64,000 nt of DNA, from assembly GCF_033100115.1 (NCBI RefSeq), contig NZ_CP136910.1:4653001-4717000 (forward strand), given 5' to 3'. The notes beneath the pieces were generated by a model. That model was not told the DNA's origin. It saw only the letters and a list, made by a program, of their open reading frames with translations, and ran no database searches. The translations under genes and the position numbers were made by a program. The stretch is from Anaerocolumna sp. AGMB13020 (GTDB lineage Bacteria > Bacillota > Clostridia > Lachnospirales > Lachnospiraceae). Below are positions 23,741 to 32,422 of the stretch, one piece after another; the first letter of the stretch is position 1, and each line of letters begins with the position of its first letter.

Positions 23741-24913
23741 ATGAAAAAGAAGAAGACTATTCGAACAAGTGGGATTTGCGTTGCCGTATTACTGGCAACA
23801 ATTAGTTTACTGACAGGAGCAGTTTGGCTATTTGTTATTGAAAGACCGACGCGTATCAGTGATTTTTTGCAAACCCAAACAGATAAATGGAATAGGATTG
23901 ATTTGGGAAATACCGTTACATCAGCAGACGGGTCTGAGTATTATGTCCTGACAAAAAAAGGACAGAACCCAGAAGAGGAAAATAACTGGATCATATACTT
24001 TTCCGGTGGAGGTATGAATTGGGATGAAAACTCGACTGCAAATCCCATAAACCTGGCCAATATACTTAAAGGTGAAGGTCTTACGTACTTTTCCAGTATT
24101 CCTTTTTACAAACTCAATACAATGAAAGGCATTCTGGAGGAAGGGAATGATAAGAATCCTTTTGGAGATTGGAATTATCTATATATTCCCTATGCTACTG
24201 GGGATTTTCATATCGGTAATAATCTTGTTGAATATGAAAGAAAAGGGAAAACTTATAAATCCTTCCATAACGGAAGAAATAATGTACTGGCGGCTCTTGA
24301 GTGGTTTCAAAGAAATGCAGGTACTCCGGATAAAATATTCGTCTGCGGTGAAAGTGCGGGTGGTTTTGGTGCAGCTTTCTGGACACCTTACATCGCTGAA
24401 AGTGTACCCGAAGCCAGGATCTATGAGTATACGGACAGTTCCTATATTCAAACTGATAAATGGGAATATATCATGGATTCTTATTGGAATGCGGAGGTTG
24501 AAGATAATTTTCATTTCAGACCAGAAGCAGATATCATAAAAGCAGTATTTCAAGCGAATGCTGAAAAACACCCTGATATAACCTACCTGCAATCCAATAC
24601 ACTCTATGATAATCTTTTATTGAATTTTCAGAAAAGGCTGAATGATGAAAAGGTGACTGATTTGGAATATAAAGACATCTGGAGCACACAAATGCTGGCC
24701 TCTGCAGCAGCCTTGTCTGAAAATTTCAGTAATTACCATTATTTTATAACGGATTATGGGTTGGATGAAAAAACAGGAACTACACCTCACACCTTAAGTG
24801 CTTCTAAGGATTTCTATGAATCGAAAGAGGATGGAATAAGTCTTAGTGAATGGCTCTATCAGGCAGTAGAATTTGAGGCTTACAGAAATGTGGGAAGCCG
24901 TTTTATGAGGTAA
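23741..24913 (+). CDS. Pectin acetylesterase-like serine hydrolase, membrane-anchored or secreted
   Basis: A 390-residue protein with an N-terminal uncleaved-looking signal or anchor (GICVAVLLATISLLTGAVWL). The alpha/beta-hydrolase features match the pectin acetylesterase (PAE/Notum) family: WIIYFSGGGMNWDEN for the oxyanion region, nucleophile Ser in CGESAGGFGA, and a late His in a GTTPHTLS segment. It would remove acetyl or acyl groups from a polysaccharide or similar outside the membrane. A strong terminator follows, so it is monocistronic. Confidence 0.8.
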   Translation: MKKKKTIRTSGICVAVLLATISLLTGAVWLFVIERPTRISDFLQTQTDKWNRIDLGNTVTSADGSEYYVLTKKGQNPEEENNWIIYFSGGGMNWDENSTANPINLANILKGEGLTYFSSIPFYKLNTMKGILEEGNDKNPFGDWNYLYIPYATGDFHIGNNLVEYERKGKTYKSFHNGRNNVLAALEWFQRNAGTPDKIFVCGESAGGFGAAFWTPYIAESVPEARIYEYTDSSYIQTDKWEYIMDSYWNAEVEDNFHFRPEADIIKAVFQANAEKHPDITYLQSNTLYDNLLLNFQKRLNDEKVTDLEYKDIWSTQMLASAAALSENFSNYHYFITDYGLDEKTGTTPHTLSASKDFYESKEDGISLSEWLYQAVEFEAYRNVGSRFMR

Positions 24914-24948
24914 GAGAAAGGGATTTTTAATAGCAAAAGGTTGAATAG

Positions 24949-25010
24949 ATTGCTCCCTCTTCTAAGGAAACAGGAATCAAAAACTGCTTCTTAAAGAGGG
25001 AGCAATTTAT
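24949..25010 (+). terminator. Terminator of esterase gene
   Basis: ATTGCTCCCTCTT and AAGAGGGAGCAAT form a 13-bp perfect stem around a 30-base loop, followed by TTTATATTTG. It can also stop transcripts from the opposite strand. Confidence 0.85.
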
Positions 25011-25050
25011 ATTTGTTTATTAATCTTAGGGTCTTATGCTTTTTTAACGA

Positions 25051-25599
25051 TTATAAATGTTCCTTCAGTTCTTCCGTTGTGATAACCTGAGCAAAAACCC
25101 CCTCCAGGGAGGCCATGATAGTATTGTGTACTGTAGGTGCAGAAATTACATTTTCCTTCCAGACAAGATTCTTTGTGGTACAGGCATCATCAAGAACGGT
25201 CACCTGAAATCCGTGTTCTATTGCACTTCTTACGGTGGTATCAATACACATATGACTCATCATTCCACATATAACAAGGTGGGTAATACCAAGGTTATGA
25301 AGTTTGTCAGCCAAAGGAGTATTTAAAAAGGCATTGGGAGCGTGTTTGATTAGTACGGTTTCCTCTTTAAGGGGGGATACGCTTGCATGTATTTGTACTC
25401 CATCGCTATCCGGCAGAAAAAAAGTTGCATTTTCTTGAATACTAACATGTTGAATGTGAAAGAGAGGTCTGTTTAATTCACGAAAGAGTGCTAGTGCTTT
25501 GGCAGCGTTAACAGCTGCAGCATTTGGCTGGAACAATTCATTTCTGCCGCCTTTAAAATAATCATTCTGTATATCAATAAGAATAAGTGCTGCGTTCAT
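25051..25599 (-). CDS. Isochorismatase-family cysteine hydrolase
   Basis: A 182-residue protein with the family triad: Asp in LILIDIQNDY (about residue 9), Lys in VLIKHAPNAF (about 85), and Cys in ICGMMSHMCIDTTVR (about 118). Family members hydrolyse amides such as nicotinamide or N-carbamoyl compounds, or isochorismate; the substrate here is not evident. GGAGGT precedes the ATG. It lies 61 bp downstream of an HxlR regulator on the same strand and is probably regulated by it. Confidence 0.88.
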   Translation of the reverse strand: MNAALILIDIQNDYFKGGRNELFQPNAAAVNAAKALALFRELNRPLFHIQHVSIQENATFFLPDSDGVQIHASVSPLKEETVLIKHAPNAFLNTPLADKLHNLGITHLVICGMMSHMCIDTTVRSAIEHGFQVTVLDDACTTKNLVWKENVISAPTVHNTIMASLEGVFAQVITTEELKEHL

Positions 25600-25660
25600 T
25601 TTTTACCTCCGGCTTTTTTCTGTATTATAAGCTGAATACCGGAGGCTGTAAATTACCCAC

Positions 25661-26050
25661 TTATTTGTGGGTATCGGACAAATACTTTGTATATGAAATC
25701 CCTTTTTGGTCAAGTACCTCTGTCATACCTTGCTCAACCATGTACTGAATTCCTATTTCCTGCATGATATCAATAGCCTGTAATATCTTTCTGCCTTTGT
25801 CCGGGGTAAGAAAATATTCCACGTGAAGAGGATAACCTTCAAAGCTTTGTTTTCCAACCAACCCAAATTCCTGTAATTCCTTTAACTGCTGTAAAAGCAT
25901 CTTTTGATTAATTCCCATTATGTCATGCTCTAATTTGGTCAATGTGGTATTGCCATACTTTAACTGAAACAGAATAATGGTTTTCCATTTCCCCTTTATA
26001 ATGTCATGAACAATTTCCAAAGGACAGGTATAGCTTGTTCTGATTTCCAT
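25661..26050 (-). CDS. HxlR-family transcriptional regulator
   Basis: A 129-residue winged-helix protein: CPLEIVHDIIKGKWKTIILF is the diagnostic HxlR opening with Cys9, followed by LTKLEHDIMGINQKMLLQQL and the wing YPLHVEYFLTPDKGR. HxlR/YodB-type regulators often sense reactive electrophiles through that N-terminal cysteine. The likely target is the adjacent hydrolase and its own promoter, where a direct repeat is present. Confidence 0.9.
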   Translation of the reverse strand: MEIRTSYTCPLEIVHDIIKGKWKTIILFQLKYGNTTLTKLEHDIMGINQKMLLQQLKELQEFGLVGKQSFEGYPLHVEYFLTPDKGRKILQAIDIMQEIGIQYMVEQGMTEVLDQKGISYTKYLSDTHK

Positions 26051-26098
26051 AAAGACTCCTTTCTAATATCCTTGACTTTAATGGTGTATATCTTATAC

Positions 26099-26127
26099 TG
26101 TCAAGTAAGAAGAAGTATGTCAAGTAA
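26099..26127 (-). promoter_or_regulatory. Direct repeat in hxlR promoter
   Basis: TGTCAAGTAA occurs at 26099-26108 and 26118-26127, 19 bp apart. On the minus strand each copy supplies a TTGACA hexamer, so the repeat overlaps the -35 region of hxlR. Confidence 0.45.
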
Positions 26128-26182
26128 TACTTAAGGAAATCAGTTTAATTTAAACAGAGTATAAAGATCTCAAATCTGGTTA

Positions 26183-27052
26183 TTATGTCCTGGCGGAATT
26201 ACTGTAACTACGGTATTTTCCGGGGGTAACGCCATATTTCTTTGTGAATAGCCTGGAAAAGGATACTTTATCTCCGAAACCGCTGCGATGGCTTACCTCA
26301 GTTAATGGGAGCTTGGTATATTTTAATAAACGGGCAGCCAGTATCAGCCTGCATTTTATAACATAATCAATGGGTGAGACACCATACACATCACGGAAAA
26401 TCCGGGTAAACTGCCGTTCGGAAAGACAAGCCATGGCTGCCAGATCACCCAGAGTTATCTTTTCGGTGAGATTTTCATGAATGTAGTTAATCGTATGAAT
26501 AATCTGCGGTGTTTTAGCGGAAGCTCCGGTCAGACTGGGAGAATAATTTCTGGACAGGAAGGTGATAAGGGTAAGAAGGTAGGATTTAATAGAAAGCTTA
26601 TAGCCTGCCTTTTTCTCCGTCCACTCATTTAAGATGAGCTCACTTAATATATGGACCACAGAGAGCTTCTCTTCCTCCAGGGTCATAAAACTTGTATAGT
26701 CGTGCTGGTATTTATCAAAGGGCTGCAGGATAAAAAGCGCCTGAAAGCCCGACAGCTGTTCTAAATCTTCTTCTAACAGCAGTAGTTTATCCAGGTCGAA
26801 TTTATAGTTGTATATCTCAAGGTTATCAACATTCTGTATTTCATGGACATAAGAGGGCATTATAACAAGAACATCCCCTCTTTTTATATGATAGGTTCTG
26901 CCCTCCACGATATGGTCTGCACTTCCACTTAAGATTATCTCCAGCTCTATGAAATTATGGGTATGGGGAGAATAAGGCTTTGTATGAACGCCTTTGTCAA
27001 CCCAAAAGGGAAAATCAATTCTTGCAAAATCCAATATGTTATATTCCTTCAT
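26183..27052 (-). CDS. AraC-family regulator, probably of the fucosidase gene
   Basis: A 289-residue regulator: an N-terminal cupin (HTHNFIELEIILSG, then GRTYHIKRGDVLVIMP) that would bind a sugar, and a C-terminal double helix-turn-helix (EKITLGDLAAMACLSERQFT, GVSPIDYVIKCRLILAARLL, GFGDKVSFSRLFTKKYG). It is transcribed away from the GH29 fucosidase gene, with about 145 bp between the start codons, the usual layout for a local sugar-responsive activator. Fucose or a fucosylated sugar as the ligand is an inference. Confidence 0.88.
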   Translation of the reverse strand: MKEYNILDFARIDFPFWVDKGVHTKPYSPHTHNFIELEIILSGSADHIVEGRTYHIKRGDVLVIMPSYVHEIQNVDNLEIYNYKFDLDKLLLLEEDLEQLSGFQALFILQPFDKYQHDYTSFMTLEEEKLSVVHILSELILNEWTEKKAGYKLSIKSYLLTLITFLSRNYSPSLTGASAKTPQIIHTINYIHENLTEKITLGDLAAMACLSERQFTRIFRDVYGVSPIDYVIKCRLILAARLLKYTKLPLTEVSHRSGFGDKVSFSRLFTKKYGVTPGKYRSYSNSART

Positions 27053-27196
27053 AATGTCTGGATTGTATACTAAATTGTCTTAATTGTCAACTGATTTGGA
27101 TAGTAACATTTGATATAATGAGAGCAGTAACAGCAAATACCAAGAGTGATAAGAACGGAGATCTTCAGTCATCTTGGGAGGGAAAGCGAGGTAAAT

Positions 27197-28666
27197 ATGG
27201 ATAAAATAAAGTACAGAGAAGAAATTGAAAGAGTTATAAAGACAGGGAGATTTCAGGACAACTGGGATTCCCTGTCCGGTTATGAGCTTCCTGAATGGTA
27301 TAGAAAAGCTAAATTCGGTATCTTCATTCATTGGGGAATCTACAGCGTACCAGCTTTTGGCAGTGAATGGTATTCCAGAAACATGTACATTCAAGGGTCC
27401 AGGGAATTTGATCATCATGTAAAGACTTATGGAGAGCATAAGGATTTCGGCTATAAAGATTTCATTCCTATGTTTAAAGCAGAAAAATTTGATGCCGGCG
27501 AATGGGCGGACCTTTTTAAAGCCTCCGGTGCAAAGTATGTAGTACCGGTAGCAGAACATCATGACGGTTTCCAGATGTATAAAAGTGAGATATCTCATTA
27601 TAATGCTGCTGAGATGGGACCTGAAAAGGATGTTTTAGGTGACCTGAAAACTGCTCTGGAAAAAGAAGAGATTGTATTAGGAGCTTCCTCCCACCGAATT
27701 GAGCACTGGTTCTTTATGAGCCATGGGAAGGAATTTGACAGTGATATCAAAGAGCCGTTGGTATGCGGAGACTTCTATTGGCCCTCTATGCCGGAACCGG
27801 ATCATCATGATCTTTTCAGTGCTTCCCCCACCGAAGAGTTTCTGGAGGATTGGCTCCTTCGTACCTGTGAGATAGTAGACAAATACAGGCCCAAAATCGT
27901 ATATTTTGACTGGTGGATACAGCACAGTGCAGCCAAGCCTTATTTAAAGAAATTTGCTGCCTATTACTATAACAGAGCCATTGAGTGGGGCGAGCAGGTG
28001 GTAATTAATTATAAACACGATGCCTTTATGTTTGGATGTGCTGTAGTGGATATAGAAAGAGGACAGTTTGCAGAGCAAAAGCCATACTTCTGGCAGACAG
28101 ATACAGCAGTTGCTGTGAACTCCTGGGGATATACAGAAAATAACAGCTATAAAAAGGCCAAGGATATTATCTGTGACCTCATTGATATCGTCAGTAAAAA
28201 CGGCTGCTTGTTATTAAATATTGGTCCCAGGGCAGATGGTTCCATACCAGAAGAAGATAAGGCAATTCTTACAGAAATTGGTGACTGGTTAAAGATAAAC
28301 GGAGAAGGTATCTATGACAGTAAGTTATGGAGAATATCAGGCGAAGGTCCAACACAGATTGAGGAAGGACAGTTTACTGATTCCAAAGAGAAGGTCTTTA
28401 CAAAAGAAGATATCAGGTTTACAGTCAGGGGTAGCTACCTCTATGCTTATATTTTGAATTTTCCGAAGGATGGCAAGGTATCCATTCATGCACTTGGAGA
28501 AAAGAATGCATCAAAATTACCGAATTTCCACGGTATTATAAAGGATATATCCATACTCGGATATGATGAGAAACCTCAATGGATACGAGAAGAAGAAGCT
28601 CTTCACATCAATACCCAGACCGTAGCAAGCGATAAGCCGGTTGCCTTTAAAATATTAATAGATTGA
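27197..28666 (+). CDS. GH29 alpha-L-fucosidase
   Basis: A 489-residue cytoplasmic enzyme without signal peptide. The GH29 barrel opens with WYRKAKFGIFIHWGIYSVPA, followed by VPVAEHHDGFQMY. The nucleophile Asp is expected in KIVYFDWWIQ. A C-terminal beta domain follows from about residue 390. It should release L-fucose from imported fucosylated oligosaccharides. The ATG at 27197 after GCGAGG is preferred over an in-frame upstream start at 27146. It is divergent from an AraC regulator; no fucose permease or catabolic genes are adjacent. Confidence 0.92.
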   Translation: MDKIKYREEIERVIKTGRFQDNWDSLSGYELPEWYRKAKFGIFIHWGIYSVPAFGSEWYSRNMYIQGSREFDHHVKTYGEHKDFGYKDFIPMFKAEKFDAGEWADLFKASGAKYVVPVAEHHDGFQMYKSEISHYNAAEMGPEKDVLGDLKTALEKEEIVLGASSHRIEHWFFMSHGKEFDSDIKEPLVCGDFYWPSMPEPDHHDLFSASPTEEFLEDWLLRTCEIVDKYRPKIVYFDWWIQHSAAKPYLKKFAAYYYNRAIEWGEQVVINYKHDAFMFGCAVVDIERGQFAEQKPYFWQTDTAVAVNSWGYTENNSYKKAKDIICDLIDIVSKNGCLLLNIGPRADGSIPEEDKAILTEIGDWLKINGEGIYDSKLWRISGEGPTQIEEGQFTDSKEKVFTKEDIRFTVRGSYLYAYILNFPKDGKVSIHALGEKNASKLPNFHGIIKDISILGYDEKPQWIREEEALHINTQTVASDKPVAFKILID

Positions 28667-28707
28667 TATTGCTATCTTTTATCTCCTGTTTTATAATGTA
28701 GCAATAG

Positions 28708-28950
28708 TGTATTCTAAAGGAGTATTGGGGATATGGCATTGGTAAAAGCCTGTTGCAGGAAACCGTTGCCTGGGCAGACAGTAACAATATCAAAAAGATT
28801 ACGCTAAATGTATTGGAGACCAATGAAAAGGCCATAACCTTATATCAGAAGTTCGGGTTTTTAGTGGAAGGTATCCTGCGGAATGATAAGTTTCTTTCTG
28901 ATGGAAAATATTATAATACCATTGTGATGGGAAGAGTAAAAGAAGAGTAA
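28708..28950 (+). pseudogene. N-terminally truncated GNAT acetyltransferase remnant
   Basis: Only the C-terminal half remains: LKEYWGYGIGKSLLQETVAW is the acetyl-CoA loop and KITLNVLETNEKAITLYQKF is the usual following block. The frame has no start codon with a ribosome site before the motif, and a stop lies just upstream at 28705. It probably lost its first 80-90 residues by deletion next to the fucosidase gene. Confidence 0.75.
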
Positions 28951-28954
28951 AAAA

Positions 28955-29006
28955 TCCCCCTTTGATTGGAGAAATGATAGGCTGCAAACTCCAATTGGAG
29001 GGGGAG
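28955..29006. terminator. Strong bidirectional hairpin
   Basis: TCCCCCT..ATTGGAG pairs with CTCCAAT..AGGGGGA around a 17-base loop. On the minus strand it is followed by ATTTTTTAC, so it best terminates leftward transcription from the decarboxylase gene. Confidence 0.75.
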
Positions 29007-29014
29007 TCTTTGTT

Positions 29015-29283
29015 GTGGTCCTATTGCCTGAATTCTGGGGCTGCGGTTATGCCTCAGAAGCAGCCGGTATATTAACAGAGATTGGTTTTCGCCATATCCG
29101 GCTGCATCGATTGTGTGCAAGCTGTAACGCCAATAATCAGCATTCTGAAAAGGTTATGAGAAAACTCGGAATGCAGAAAGAAGGCGAACTTCGTAACGAA
29201 CGCTTTAAAGAAGGAAAATAGGTCAATGAGCTGCGTTATGGAATCTTAAAAACAGATTGGGAAAAGCAGAGGCCTCTTTCCTA
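29015..29283 (+). pseudogene. RimJ/RimL-type GNAT remnant with internal stop
   Basis: LPEFWGCGYASEAAGILTEI is the acetyl-CoA loop and CNANNQHSEKVMRKLGM the next block, so the N-terminal half is missing. The frame stops at TAG 29219-29221 but continues in the same frame as VNELRYGILKTDWEKQR, which is the usual family C-terminus, so the TAG probably replaced a TGG. It is a decayed gene separate from the GNAT remnant just upstream. Its end overlaps the stop of the convergent decarboxylase gene. Confidence 0.72.
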
Positions 29284-30537
29284 ATCCCCATATTTGATGG
29301 GGTAATCAAGGGTAGCAAAATAATCCTTTGCAGTTTCAGCCTTACGAATGACTCTCAGAGAGTTATCCGTACATAGCAGAAGCTCTGCCGGACGGAGTCT
29401 TCCATTGAAGTTATTTCCATGTGAATAGGTGTAAGCACCGGCATCATGGAATATAAGAATATCTCCTTTGTCAACAGGAGGGAGTAGCCTGTCTGTGGCA
29501 AATCGGTCTCTGTTCTCGCATAATGCACCGGTTATGACATAAGAGCAGTCAGGCTTTTTAAGCTCCTTGCCTGCTACTGTGATATAGTGGTAATTGCTAT
29601 ATCTGGAAGGACTCATAAAACTGTTGGTAGAGGCATCCAGTCCTAAAAAGGTTTTGGAAGCCTTTTTTATGTGCATTACAGAGGAAATGAAGTAACCATA
29701 AGGTCCGGTCATAAATATCCCTAATTCAAGATATAAGGGGATAGGTAATAGCCCGGCAGCCCCCAGGATTTCATCATAAGCTTTTCGTATGGAAGCACTT
29801 ACTGCATAGATATCAGTCTCAGGTGCCGCCTCATCATAGGGAATACCAACTCCTCCCGCAAGATTGATAAATTCAAGCTGGATTCCCGCACTTTTAGAAA
29901 TAGTGACTACCTGCTCAAATAATTTTCTGGTATTTTCTTCAAAATAATCCGCTTCGTTTCGGTGGCTGCCGAATTGGCAATGAAGCCCGAAGCGCTTCAC
30001 TCCCTTTTCCTTTAAGTATTTCACGCTGTTTATGAATTGCTCTGTGGTAAAGCCGAATTTGTGATCTTCAAAATCAACAATCAGTTTATCCTTATAGTAG
30101 ATCCTTCCGCCAGGATTTAAACGAAGGCAGACAAGGTCCGGCAGACTGACATATTCTATGAAATAGTCAATGTGCGAAGGGTCGTCCAGATTAATAATGG
30201 AGTTTAGCGCTGCGGCTTTCTTAAATTCAGCCGCAGAGGTGACATTGGAGGTAAACATGATGTCTTCTCCATAAAAGGAGCAGGAATCTGCAAGCATTAA
30301 TTCTGTTTCAGAAGCACAATCCACTCCGCAGCCTTCTGACTTAAAGAGTTCTAAGATATATGGGTTTGGTGTGGATTTTATGGCGAAATACTCGCGAAAG
30401 CCCTTATTCCAGGAGAAAGCAGCTTTAAGCTTTCTGATATTATTTACAATGGCAGCTTCCTCATAGATATAAAAAGGGGTGGGATACTCTTTTATAATCT
30501 TTTGCAATTCCTCTAAGTTCAGCGGAAAAGTTTTCAT
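29281..30537 (-). CDS. lysA: LysA-type PLP-dependent decarboxylase (diaminopimelate decarboxylase family)
   Basis: A 418-residue fold type III enzyme. The Schiff-base Lys is in FAIKSTPNP (about residue 54), NLAGGVGIPYDE binds phosphate, and GALCENRDRFATDRLLP corresponds to the catalytic Cys-Glu-x-x-Asp loop. The usual HCHIGSQ reads HCQFGSHR here, and the loop is CENRD, so this may be a LysA relative acting on another amino acid. It is divergent from a MocR-type regulator with palindromes between them, suggesting local PLP- or amino-acid-dependent control. Confidence 0.75.
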   Translation of the reverse strand: MKTFPLNLEELQKIIKEYPTPFYIYEEAAIVNNIRKLKAAFSWNKGFREYFAIKSTPNPYILELFKSEGCGVDCASETELMLADSCSFYGEDIMFTSNVTSAAEFKKAAALNSIINLDDPSHIDYFIEYVSLPDLVCLRLNPGGRIYYKDKLIVDFEDHKFGFTTEQFINSVKYLKEKGVKRFGLHCQFGSHRNEADYFEENTRKLFEQVVTISKSAGIQLEFINLAGGVGIPYDEAAPETDIYAVSASIRKAYDEILGAAGLLPIPLYLELGIFMTGPYGYFISSVMHIKKASKTFLGLDASTNSFMSPSRYSNYHYITVAGKELKKPDCSYVITGALCENRDRFATDRLLPPVDKGDILIFHDAGAYTYSHGNNFNGRLRPAELLLCTDNSLRVIRKAETAKDYFATLDYPIKYGD

Positions 30538-30590
30538 AACGATATTCTCTCCTTTGCAGTTTTATGATATAGTCATCTTATTGGAAATAT

Positions 30591-30633
30591 ACTTGTAATA
30601 CAAGTTGAAAAATATAGAACTGTACCGGTACAG
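30591..30633. promoter_or_regulatory. Two perfect palindromes between decarboxylase and MocR genes
   Basis: ACTTGTAATACAAGT (30591-30605) and CTGTACCGGTACAG (30620-30633) lie about three helical turns apart, centre to centre. The first overlaps a minus-strand promoter (TTGTAT, 17 bp, TAAGAT); the second lies in a plus-strand promoter starting with TTGAAA at 30605. They are good candidates for MocR binding. Confidence 0.65.
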
Positions 30634-30662
30634 ATTAGAGGAAAAGCAGGTAGACAAAGGGA

Positions 30663-32006
30663 ATGTATAAATATCAGAAATTAGCAGAGACAATTCGTGA
30701 GAATATTTTAAAAGGCGAATTAAAGCCAGGGGAGAAGCTTGCTTCCATTCACTCAGTGGCTAGTGAGAAAGGCTGTAATACAGATACAGTAATAAAAGCT
30801 TACAGACTATTAGAGGAAGAGCATCTGATATATTCCGCTGCCAGAAGCGGTTATTACGTGGTCAAGGCAATAAACAGATTGCAAACTGCCAATGCAGCAA
30901 CAGATCTAAGTACTGTAAGACCTCCGGACAGTATAAATCCCTATAAAGACTTTTACCATTGTATGGAGAAATCTATCACTATATATAAGAATAAATTACT
31001 GGAATATGCACCGGCACAAGGGATGGAGGAATTAAGAACTGTACTGGCAAAGCATTTAATGAATTTTCATATCTTTACAAAACCTCAGGATATCTGCATT
31101 ACAAACGGGGCACAGCAGGCGTTGTATATCCTGGCCTCCATGAATTTTCCGTGCAGAGGGAAAAAGATATTAGTAGAGCAGCCCACCTATTCTGTTATGC
31201 TACAGGCCCTGTATTGTAATAGGCAAAACGTCGCAGGCATTAAACGCACCGATGAAGGACTTAATCTGGAGGAACTTGAAGCCCAATTTCAGACAGGTGA
31301 GATCAAGTTCTTTTATACTATGCCCCGGTTTATGAATCCCACAGGTTTCAGCTACAAAAGGGAAGAAAAACGAAAGATCTTACAGCTGGCTTCCCGTTAT
31401 GACGTATATCTGGTAGAGGATGATTATCTGGCAGATCTGGAAACAGATGAGAAAGAGGATTCCCTCTATGCCATGGGAGAGAAAGATAAGATTATCCATA
31501 TCCGAAGCTTTTCTAAGACTCTTCTTCCGGGCCTGCGTCTTGGGATGGCAATTATACCGGAGATCTTAAAAGAGGAATTCCTGCGTTATAAGCAAAGTAT
31601 GGATCTTAACACACCGATTCTGACACAGGGTGCTCTGGAAATTTACCTAAAGAGCAGTATGTACAAATCACATGTAGCAAGAACCAGAAAATTTTATCAG
31701 AAAAAAATGCAGGTGCTAAAAGAAATCTGTCATGATACATTTGGGGAAGAAACTTACTATCATGTTCCGGAATCTGGAATTTATGCCTTTATTCAAACGG
31801 AAAAGAATACAGCAGAAGCAGTGGTAAACAGATTAAAAAAGCAAGGTATCCTGGTTAACGGTATTAAGAACAGTTATTTGCCGGGTTTTGAAGAGACAGA
31901 AGGGATACGGCTATGTGTGTGTAACTGTGAGGATAAAGAATTGATAAGAGCCGTTAAGTTGTTAAAGAATGAAATGAGCAAATGTATAAAAGGAGCAAAT
32001 GCGTAA
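30663..32006 (+). CDS. MocR-type regulator (GntR helix-turn-helix plus aminotransferase domain)
   Basis: A 447-residue protein. Residues 1-75 are a GntR winged helix (LKPGEKLASIHSVASEKGCN, then TDTVIKAYRLLEEEHLIYSA). Residues 95-440 are a fold type I aminotransferase-like domain with NGAQQALYILA and PLP lysine in IRSFSKTLLPGLRLG. MocR proteins sense PLP and an amino acid or amine. The last ten residues (MSKCIKGANA) are encoded by the first units of a 17-bp tandem array that continues past the stop, so the natural C-terminus has probably been altered. It is divergent from the LysA-type gene. Confidence 0.9.
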   Translation: MYKYQKLAETIRENILKGELKPGEKLASIHSVASEKGCNTDTVIKAYRLLEEEHLIYSAARSGYYVVKAINRLQTANAATDLSTVRPPDSINPYKDFYHCMEKSITIYKNKLLEYAPAQGMEELRTVLAKHLMNFHIFTKPQDICITNGAQQALYILASMNFPCRGKKILVEQPTYSVMLQALYCNRQNVAGIKRTDEGLNLEELEAQFQTGEIKFFYTMPRFMNPTGFSYKREEKRKILQLASRYDVYLVEDDYLADLETDEKEDSLYAMGEKDKIIHIRSFSKTLLPGLRLGMAIIPEILKEEFLRYKQSMDLNTPILTQGALEIYLKSSMYKSHVARTRKFYQKKMQVLKEICHDTFGEETYYHVPESGIYAFIQTEKNTAEAVVNRLKKQGILVNGIKNSYLPGFEETEGIRLCVCNCEDKELIRAVKLLKNEMSKCIKGANA

Positions 32007-32270
32007 AAGGAGCAAATACATAAAAGGAGCAAATACATAAAAGGAGCAAATACATAAAAGGATCAAATGCATAAAAGGATCAAATGCATAAAATGAGCAA
32101 ATGCATAAAAGGAGCAAATGCATAAAAGGAGCAAATGCATAAAATGAGCAAATGCATAAAAGGAGCAAAGGCATAAAAGGAACAAATGTATAAAAGGAAC
32201 AAATGCATAAAAGGAACAAATGTATAAAAGGAGCAGATGTATAAAAGAAACAAACGTATAAAAGGAGCAT
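31971..32270 (+). repeat. 17-bp tandem array, 17 units plus a partial, each with a ribosome-site-like motif and ATG
   Basis: The consensus unit is AAAAGGAGCAAATGCAT. Units follow without gaps from 31971 to 32259, with a partial to 32270. Variants concentrate at a few positions (GGAG/TGAG/GGAA, ATG/ATA, CAT/TAT). The first two units lie inside the MocR coding end. Because 17 is not a multiple of 3, all reading frames repeat every 51 bases, giving spurious open frames on the reverse strand. Each AAGGAG is three bases from an ATG in most units. Confidence 0.97.
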
Positions 32271-32367
32271 TTAATAGTAACAGATATCTAAGAGTAAGCG
32301 AAAGGTGATATTTACCTTAATTTATCATAAGGGATATAAGAAACTTAACATTATCTTTGTATAGTTA

Positions 32368-32410
32368 CCTCAGATGAAAATAATTTCATGGAGAGACGTT
32401 AAGTCTGAGG
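32368..32410 (+). promoter_or_regulatory. Hairpin overlapping the ribosome site of the phospholipase-like gene
   Basis: CCTCAGA (32368-32374) pairs with TCTGAGG (32404-32410), the latter including the start of the GAGGAGGT ribosome site; an inner TGAAA/TTTCA stem supports it. It could reduce translation. The stem is short, so this is tentative. Confidence 0.3.
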
Positions 32411-32422
32411 AGGTGTACCCTT

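Noticed and set aside
24147..24592. Open frames on both strands inside the esterase gene
   Set aside because: They have no ribosome site and are shadows of the long, well-supported esterase reading frame.
31962..32270. Open reading frame of about 100 codons on the minus strand, rich in Phe, Leu and Cys
   Set aside because: It is produced by the 17-bp tandem array, which repeats all frames every 51 bases. It has no ribosome site and overlaps the MocR gene end.
31971..32270. CRISPR array
   Set aside because: The units are contiguous 17-mers without unique spacers, and no cas genes are near.
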